Assembly: GCA_964560165.1 (NCBI GenBank)
Contig: CAZLLB010000108.1
Coordinates: forward strand, 1-10,590
DNA length: 10,590 bases
From: Parvibaculum sp964560165
GTDB lineage: Bacteria; Pseudomonadota; Alphaproteobacteria; Parvibaculales; Parvibaculaceae
Reading direction: 5' to 3'
The translations under genes and the position numbers were made by a program. Positions 6,471 to 10,590 of this stretch are shown piece after piece (the first letter of the stretch is position 1; the number at the start of each line of letters is the position of its first letter). A model generated the notes under the pieces. The model saw only the letters and a program-made list of their open reading frames with translations. It was not told the DNA's origin and ran no database searches.

Positions 6471-6668
6471 ATGGAAAGCGGTGTCATCGAGCTGTTTTCG
6501 GCGCTCGGACTGGTGCTGGCGGTTGAGGGCGCACTATATGCGGCGTTTCCGGCTGTCATGCGCCGGGCGCTTGCGGCGCTCGGCGAGCAACAGGACCAAG
6601 CGTTGCGTATCGGTGGATTGCTGGCGCTCGTCACCGGCGTTGCGATCGTCTGGATGGTGCGCGGATGA
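6471..6668 (+). CDS. DUF2065 (YjeT-like) small membrane protein
   Basis: This 65-residue protein has two predicted membrane helices, about residues 8-26 (LFSALGLVLAVEGALYAAF) and 46-62 (RIGGLLALVTGVAIVWM), joined by a short basic loop (VMRRALAALGEQQDQ). This matches the DUF2065 family, whose E. coli member YjeT is also encoded directly after hflC, so the link to the HflKC complex is conserved across proteobacteria; its biochemical role is unknown. The ATG at 6471 is the first possible start, because TAA immediately precedes it in frame. No ribosome binding site is evident. A four-codon ORF (6456-6470) ends exactly before the start, so translation may depend on ribosomes arriving from hflC. 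The TGA overlaps the degP ATG (ATGA at 6665-6668). Confidence 0.88.
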   Translation: MESGVIELFSALGLVLAVEGALYAAFPAVMRRALAALGEQQDQALRIGGLLALVTGVAIVWMVRG

Positions 6669-8140
6669 AAGACATGCGGGTATCGTCGAGAGGCGCGGGC
6701 AAGGCGGGCGGTTTGACCGCTTTGTTTCTTGTTGGGCTTCTGGCGGCGGGGGTGTTGGTCTTTCAGCCTGCACCGGCACAAGCGCGCGCCGCGCCCGCCA
6801 GCATCGCCGATCTGGCGCAGCGGCTTTCGCCCGCGGTGGTCAATATTTCCACGACGCAGACAATCCGCGAGGGAGATGATCCTGATGCGGACGATCTGGA
6901 TGGGGCACCGGATGGAGAGCAGGACTCTCCTCTCGCGAACCCGAACCCGCAAGACGGGCCGCTGGAAAAGGTGCAGTCGCTCGGCTCAGGCTTTGTGATC
7001 GACGCCAAGGGCATCATCGTCACCAATAATCATGTGATTGACGGTGCCGACAAGATCGACGTGACCTTTACCGATGGGACGACTTTGCCCGCAAAGCTGC
7101 TCGGGCGCGACGACAAGACCGACATTGCCGTTCTCAAGGTCGAGACGAAGCTGCCGCTGCCTTTCGTGAAACTCGGTGATAGCGACAAGATGCGCGTGGG
7201 CGACTGGGTGATGGCTATCGGCAATCCATTCGGCCTTGGCGGCACGGTGACGGCGGGCATCGTCTCGGCGTTGAACCGCGATATTCACGCGGGCAATTAC
7301 GACGATTTCATTCAGACCGACGCTGCGATCAATCGCGGCAATTCGGGTGGGCCGCTGTTTAACCTCGAGGGCGAGGTGATCGGCATGAATACGGCGATCA
7401 TTTCACCGTCGGGCGAAAGCGTGGGCATCGGCTTTGCGACGCCGTCGAGCACGATTACGCCATTGGTGGCGCAGATCATCAAGCATGGCGAGATCAGGCG
7501 TGGCTGGATCGGTGTGCGCATCCAGATGGTGACACCGGAAATAGCTGCGACACTGGGACTTGCGCAAACGCATGGCGCGCTGATTGCGGGCGTGACGCCG
7601 GGCGGTCCGGCGGAGGCGGCGGGCATCCAGACGGGCGATCTTGTTGTCGGTTTTGACGGGCAGAAGGTGCGCGAGATGCGCGATCTGCCGCGCATTGTCG
7701 CCGAGACGGAGATCGGCAAGGCGGCGGCAATTGAGGTCGTGCGCGGCGAGCGCACCATGTCGCTGACTGTGAAGGTGGCGCGGCTCGCCGAGCCGAAGCT
7801 CGTGGCGGGCAAGCAGCCGGTCAACGTGCCGCCCAAGGCGGAAAAGGTGAAGGCGCTCGGCCTCGACCTCATGACGCTGAGCGCCGAGGTGCGCAACCAC
7901 TACAAGATCGACAAGAAGGCCAGCGGCGTTCTGGTCAGCGATGTGTCACCCGAAAGCGCCGCCGCCGACAAGGGCATCCGCCCCGGCGATCTCATTGTGC
8001 GTGTGGGACAATGGGACGTGAAGACGCCGAAGGAAATCCTGGCGCGCATTGCCGAGGAAAAGAAGGCAGGCCGGACGAGCGTGTTGCTGCGCGTGGTGAC
8101 GGGTGATGTGCCGCGGTTTGTCGCGGTGCCGGTGGAATAA
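6665..8140 (+). CDS. degP: DegP/HtrA-family periplasmic serine endoprotease
   Basis: This 491-residue protease has a signal sequence (basic n-region, hydrophobic residues about 17-33, likely cleavage after AQA at 40). A trypsin-like domain follows, with the triad His123 (TNNHVI), Asp153 (KTDIAVL) and Ser227 (GNSGGPL). Two PDZ domains lie at about 282-372 (beginning GVRI) and 397-490. This two-PDZ layout is that of DegP/DegQ enzymes, which degrade or chaperone misfolded envelope proteins in cage-like oligomers. In place of a long LA loop there is a strongly acidic insert, DDPDADDLDGAPDGEQD (71-87), without an obvious Phe-rich segment. The start at 6665 overlaps the DUF2065 stop; ATG 6674 is an alternative. 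No good ribosome binding site is seen, so coupling is likely. It is the last gene of the operon, and a large palindrome follows its stop. DegP and DegQ cannot be separated from sequence alone. Confidence 0.94.
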   Translation: MKDMRVSSRGAGKAGGLTALFLVGLLAAGVLVFQPAPAQARAAPASIADLAQRLSPAVVNISTTQTIREGDDPDADDLDGAPDGEQDSPLANPNPQDGPLEKVQSLGSGFVIDAKGIIVTNNHVIDGADKIDVTFTDGTTLPAKLLGRDDKTDIAVLKVETKLPLPFVKLGDSDKMRVGDWVMAIGNPFGLGGTVTAGIVSALNRDIHAGNYDDFIQTDAAINRGNSGGPLFNLEGEVIGMNTAIISPSGESVGIGFATPSSTITPLVAQIIKHGEIRRGWIGVRIQMVTPEIAATLGLAQTHGALIAGVTPGGPAEAAGIQTGDLVVGFDGQKVREMRDLPRIVAETEIGKAAAIEVVRGERTMSLTVKVARLAEPKLVAGKQPVNVPPKAEKVKALGLDLMTLSAEVRNHYKIDKKASGVLVSDVSPESAAADKGIRPGDLIVRVGQWDVKTPKEILARIAEEKKAGRTSVLLRVVTGDVPRFVAVPVE

Positions 8141-8160
8141 CTTCCTTGTTCAAACTTTCT

Positions 8161-8245
8161 TGTCACCCCGGCTTTGTGCCGGGGTCCAGTAGCTGTCTGC
8201 TCGGAATTTGACGCTCCTGGATCCCGGCACAAGGCCGGGATGACA
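8161..8245. repeat. Nested palindromic intergenic repeat between degP and serB
   Basis: Two 29-bp arms, 8161-8189 (beginning TGTCACCCCGGC) and 8217-8245 (ending GGCCGGGATGACA), are inverted copies with three differences, all transitions. A 27-bp spacer separates them. Each arm is itself a hairpin: CCCCGGC/GCCGGGG around TTTGT on the left, and ATCCCGGC/GCCGGGAT around ACAAG on the right. The gap lies between convergent genes, so the element could stop transcription from both sides, although it has no long T-tract. It matches the style of dispersed palindromic repeats common in alphaproteobacterial intergenic DNA; that match is from memory. Confidence 0.88.
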
Positions 8246-8277
8246 GCAGAGTAATGGGTGAGGAAAAGAGCGATTAT

Positions 8278-9156
8278 TCACACGCTCGCGAATTCGTCTT
8301 CCCGGTATCCCTGCAAATAAAGAAGCGCCGTCAGGTCGGCGTGGTCGATGCGAGCGTCGGCGGCTTCGGCGACGACGGGTTTGGCGTGGAAAGCGATGCC
8401 GAGGCCTGCTTCCTCGATCATGCCGAGATCATTGGCACCGTCGCCGACGGCCATGGTTTCGTGTGGCTTCAATCCCAGTTCGTCGCGCAGTTTCAGCAAT
8501 GCCTCGATCTTCGCTTCGCGGCCGAGGATCGGTTCGGCGACGCCGCCGGTGAGCTTGCCGTTGGCGATGGTCAGTTTGTTGGCCTGATTGGTGTTGAAGC
8601 CGACAGCATGGGCGACGCGCTCGGTGAAGAAGGTGAAGCCGCCCGAGACGAGGGCGCAGGCATGGCCATGTTCGCGCATGGTGTGGACGAGGGCGCGTCC
8701 GCCCGGCGTTTCGGTGATGCGATTGCGATAGACCCGCTCCAGCGCTTCGACGGTAAGGCCTTGCAGCAGGCCGACGCGCTCGCGCAAGGCTGGCTCGAAG
8801 GCGATCTCGCCGCGCATGGCGCGTTCGGTGATGGCCGAGATTTGCGGTTTGAGGCCGAGTTCGGCGGCCAGCTCGTCGATACATTCCTGCTGGATGATGG
8901 TCGAATCCATGTCGGCGACGAGGAGCCTCTTGCGGCGGCCTTCGGCGGGCTGGATGGCGAGGTCGATATTCGCTTTGGCGAGGTGGGCGCGCAGCGCAGC
9001 TTCGGGGCGCTTGCCGCCTTCACCTTCGAAGGTGATGTCGCAGGCCTTGCCCTTGGCGAGCCAGATGGGCGCGGTGGCTTGCGGAAGCATGGCATGGGCG
9101 GCTTCGACGTGTTCGTCGCGGAGGTTGTTGCCGATCAGGGTGAGAGTGTATTTCAT
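8278..9156 (-). CDS. serB: Phosphoserine phosphatase SerB
   Basis: This 292-residue enzyme of the HAD superfamily hydrolyses O-phosphoserine to serine, the last step of the phosphorylated serine pathway. All four HAD motifs are present: DMDST (82-86) with nucleophile Asp82 and acid/base Asp84, SGGF (171-174), Lys216, and GDGANDLGMI (238-247) carrying the metal-binding aspartates. The cap region holds the substrate-specific IDELA and RGEIAFEPALRERV segments (93-97 and 115-128). Residues 1-75 form an N-terminal ACT-like region (beginning MKYTLTLIGNN), as in long-form SerB. It is expected in the cytoplasm. The start at 9156 follows a weak ribosome binding site; another ATG ten bases further upstream is out of frame. 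The gene is convergent with degP and divergent from miaA, so it forms its own unit. The family call is secure. Confidence 0.96.
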   Translation of the reverse strand: MKYTLTLIGNNLRDEHVEAAHAMLPQATAPIWLAKGKACDITFEGEGGKRPEAALRAHLAKANIDLAIQPAEGRRKRLLVADMDSTIIQQECIDELAAELGLKPQISAITERAMRGEIAFEPALRERVGLLQGLTVEALERVYRNRITETPGGRALVHTMREHGHACALVSGGFTFFTERVAHAVGFNTNQANKLTIANGKLTGGVAEPILGREAKIEALLKLRDELGLKPHETMAVGDGANDLGMIEEAGLGIAFHAKPVVAEAADARIDHADLTALLYLQGYREDEFASV

Positions 9157-9214
9157 CTCGGTGCATTTCTTGTTTCGTCGTGCTCGCCCTTTTTATGGAT
9201 TAAAGGTGGGCGGT

Positions 9215-9276
9215 GCATCCACATCCTTGCTTAAGAAGAAAGACGTGGATGGCCCGCGTGAGGCAGGCCATGACGA
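9215..9276 (+). repeat. Palindromic intergenic repeat, copy 1, leader of miaA
   Basis: The segment begins GCATCC (9215-9220), passes through TTGCTTAAGAAG, and ends in a hairpin whose arms are ATGGCC (9249-9254) and GGCCAT (9266-9271), followed by GACGA. Inside, GC pairs with GC across a C-A mismatch. A matching element lies before ilvB at 10314-10381 in the same orientation. Here the element ends 13 bases before the miaA start codon, just upstream of its ribosome binding site. Confidence 0.72.
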
Positions 9277-9289
9277 TTAAGGGGACGAA

Positions 9290-10240
9290 TTGAACGAGCC
9301 GCTGGTAACAAAAGGCGCGATCCTTATTGCAGGGCCGACCGCGAGCGGCAAGTCCGCGCTGGCGCTTGCCTTGGCGGAGCGGCTGGGCGGCGAGATCGTG
9401 AATGCGGATTCGATGCAGGTTTATGCCGAATTGCGCGTGTTGACCGCGCGGCCCAGTGCCGCGGAGGAAAGCCGCGTGCGGCATCATCTTTACGGTGTGC
9501 TTGGCGGAGATGAGCCTTGTTCAGCGGGCAGGTGGTCGCGGATGGCGCTTGAGGCCTTGCGCGATATTGAGGCGCGGGGGCGGGTGCCCATCGTCGTTGG
9601 CGGCACGGGGCTTTATTTCCGGGCGCTGACCGAGGGGTTGTCGCCGATCCCGCCGGTGCCCGATGAGGTGCGCGCGGCGGTGCGGGCGGAAGTGTTGGCG
9701 GCGGGCGAGGGCGCGCATGATCTGCTGCTGGAGGCGGACCCGGAGCTTGCCGCCGTGATCCGGCCTTCCGACCGGCAGCGGATCGCGCGGGGCGTCGAGG
9801 TGGCGCGGGGAACGGCCAAGCCTTTGAGCCAATGGCATAAAGAGCCGCCAGCGCCGTTGCTGGCGGGGAAACTTGCCCGGATCGTGCTGGCACCGGACCG
9901 CGACTGGCTTCGAGCGCGCTGCGACAGGCGCTTTGAGGCAATGGTGGGCGAGGGAGCGGTGGAGGAGGCGCGCGCGTTGGCGGCGCTGGACCTCGATCCG
10001 GCGCTACCGCTGATGAAGGCGCTGGGGCTTCGACCGCTCATCGAGTATGTGTCTGGAGATATTACGCTTTCAGAGGCTGTGGAGCGCGGGCAGGCGGAAA
10101 CGCGGGCCTATGCCAAGCGGCAGGAGACATGGCTACGCACTCAGATGATTGCTTGGAAGAGGTTTTTTGAGCAAGATTCGGAAAGATTAAAGGATGAAAT
10201 CTTTTCGTTTATTGACGAATTGGGGTTGACCGGGGTTTGA
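9290..10240 (+). CDS. miaA: tRNA dimethylallyltransferase MiaA
   Basis: This 316-residue cytoplasmic enzyme transfers a dimethylallyl group to N6 of A37 in tRNAs that read codons starting with U. Seen motifs, in order, are the P-loop GPTASGKS (15-22), DSMQVY (40-45, with the catalytic Asp40), LTARP (51-55), HHLYG (65-69), GGTGLYFRAL (104-113), the tRNA-contacting segment SDRQRIARGVEV, and the C-terminal YAKRQETWLR. The length fits the family. The start must be the TTG at 9290: an in-frame TAA lies at 9278-9280, and the first downstream ATG (Met42) would remove the P-loop. GGGGA (9281-9285) serves as the ribosome binding site. It is divergent from serB and followed after 160 bp by ilvB. The use of TTG suggests modest expression. 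Confidence 0.96.
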   Translation: MNEPLVTKGAILIAGPTASGKSALALALAERLGGEIVNADSMQVYAELRVLTARPSAAEESRVRHHLYGVLGGDEPCSAGRWSRMALEALRDIEARGRVPIVVGGTGLYFRALTEGLSPIPPVPDEVRAAVRAEVLAAGEGAHDLLLEADPELAAVIRPSDRQRIARGVEVARGTAKPLSQWHKEPPAPLLAGKLARIVLAPDRDWLRARCDRRFEAMVGEGAVEEARALAALDLDPALPLMKALGLRPLIEYVSGDITLSEAVERGQAETRAYAKRQETWLRTQMIAWKRFFEQDSERLKDEIFSFIDELGLTGV

Positions 10241-10265
10241 GCGGGAGTTAGGTTGCCCGCGGTTT
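10241..10265 (+). terminator. Weak candidate terminator after miaA
   Basis: GCGGG (10241-10245) and CCCGC (10256-10260) form a 5-bp stem with a 10-base loop, followed by GGTTTTC. It begins directly after the miaA stop codon. The short stem and short T-run make it weak, and read-through into ilvB is quite possible. Confidence 0.25.
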
Positions 10266-10313
10266 TCAAGGGTTTGCTCCTTATTGACTGTCGTGTCGCG
10301 CGCTTTCGGCGAG

Positions 10314-10381
10314 GCATCCTGTTCTGGAGCGCCTTTGCGAAGAAAACCATGGATGGCCCCGGACGAGCCGGGCCATGACGA
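10314..10381 (+). repeat. Palindromic intergenic repeat, copy 2, leader of ilvB
   Basis: This is the second copy of the element found before miaA. It shares GCATCC at its left end, TTTGCGAAGAA in the middle, GGATGGCCC, and GGCCATGACGA at its right end. The hairpin arms are ATGGCCC (10353-10359) and GGGCCAT (10370-10376), with one bulged C and an inner GG/CC pair around ACGAG. It ends 19 bases before the ilvB start codon and has the same orientation as copy 1. Confidence 0.75.
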
Positions 10382-10400
10382 ATAGAGAAGGAACGGACTA

Positions 10401-10590
10401 ATGACCGCCCAGGAAATGACAGGCGCGGAAATCGTCATCAAGGCGCTCACCGATCAGGGCGTGGATACGATATTCGGCTATCCGGGCGGCGCGGTGCTTC
10501 CGATCTATGATGCGCTGTTTCAGCAGAACAACATCCGCCACATTCTCGTCCGCCATGAGCAGGGCGCGGTTCACGCCGCCGAGGGCTATG
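10401..10590 (+). CDS. ilvB: Acetolactate synthase large subunit, N-terminal part (cut by window edge)
   Basis: The first 63 residues are visible, running off the window. They show the N-terminal thiamine-diphosphate (PYR) domain: GAEIVIKALTDQGVDTIFGYPGGAVLPIYDAL, quoted here only for its GYPGGA core (residues 26-31), then HEQGAVHAAEGY (52-63) with Glu53, the glutamate that activates the cofactor. The enzyme condenses two pyruvates, or pyruvate with 2-oxobutyrate, as the first common step of valine, leucine and isoleucine synthesis. The start at 10401 has a good ribosome binding site, AAGGA (10388-10392), 8 bases upstream. In Rhizobiales the small regulatory subunit gene usually follows, but that lies outside the window. 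The 160-bp leader has a palindromic repeat and no leader peptide that I can recognise. Confidence 0.94.
   Translation, partial: MTAQEMTGAEIVIKALTDQGVDTIFGYPGGAVLPIYDALFQQNNIRHILVRHEQGAVHAAEGY

Noticed and set aside
8161..8245. Insertion-sequence remnant or CRISPR-like repeat
   Set aside because: There is no transposase fragment, no target-site duplication that I can define, and no regular repeat-spacer array. A dispersed palindromic element fits better.
8254..9234. Long plus-strand open frame (326 codons) opposite serB
   Set aside because: It mirrors serB in the antisense frame; its Gly/Phe/Asp-rich translation comes from the reverse complement of SerB codons. All four HAD motifs support the minus strand.
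10241..10400. Leader-peptide attenuator or T-box before ilvB
   Set aside because: There is no short ORF with runs of Leu, Val or Ile codons following an ATG, and no T-box-like sequence. The only hairpin near the gene is the repeat also found before miaA, and it lacks a T-tract.

Overview
This window looks like chromosomal DNA from an alphaproteobacterium, most likely of the Rhizobiales/Hyphomicrobiales. Three things point there: GC-rich coding sequence with long open shadow frames; the gene run mrp | hflK-hflC-DUF2065-degP | serB | miaA | ilvB, which I recall as typical of that order; and palindromic intergenic repeats of an alphaproteobacterial type. A Parvibaculum-like genus is a guess from memory, not something I can demonstrate.

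Layout. Positions 1-1456 hold the tail of a GNAT-type acetyltransferase gene, translationally coupled (ATGA overlap) to an FAD-dependent amine oxidase. An SMP-30/gluconolactonase-family gene (1551-2468) follows and ends in a strong intrinsic terminator. A small secreted protein gene (2617-2976) has a perfect hairpin in its leader and its own GNRA-capped terminator. The minus-strand gene mrp (3044-4204) encodes a P-loop ATPase of iron-sulfur cluster metabolism and converges on the secreted-protein gene. It is divergent from a tight operon, hflK-hflC-DUF2065-degP (4386-8140), in which three of the four genes are joined by 4-bp stop/start overlaps or near-abutment. serB (8278-9156, minus) converges on degP across a nested palindrome. 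miaA (9290-10240) and the start of ilvB (10401 to the window end) lie on the plus strand, and each is preceded by a copy of a second palindromic repeat placed just upstream of its ribosome binding site.

How the genes fit together. HflK and HflC form the SPFH membrane complex that holds and restrains the FtsH protease. The small DUF2065 membrane protein is a recurrent neighbour. DegP is a periplasmic protease/chaperone. The operon therefore reads as an envelope protein quality-control unit spanning the membrane and periplasm. mrp, serB, miaA and ilvB are housekeeping genes for Fe-S assembly, serine synthesis, tRNA modification and branched-chain amino acid synthesis. The first 3 kb is more accessory in character.

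I see no mobile element, CRISPR array, tRNA or rRNA, and no convincing new multi-gene system. The points worth a second look are small: an Mrp that lacks the CxxC cluster motif but has a His-rich linker, two families of intergenic palindromes, a leader hairpin, and a few non-standard translation-initiation arrangements. No gap between genes exceeds 300 bases; the largest is the 181-bp mrp/hflK divergent region.
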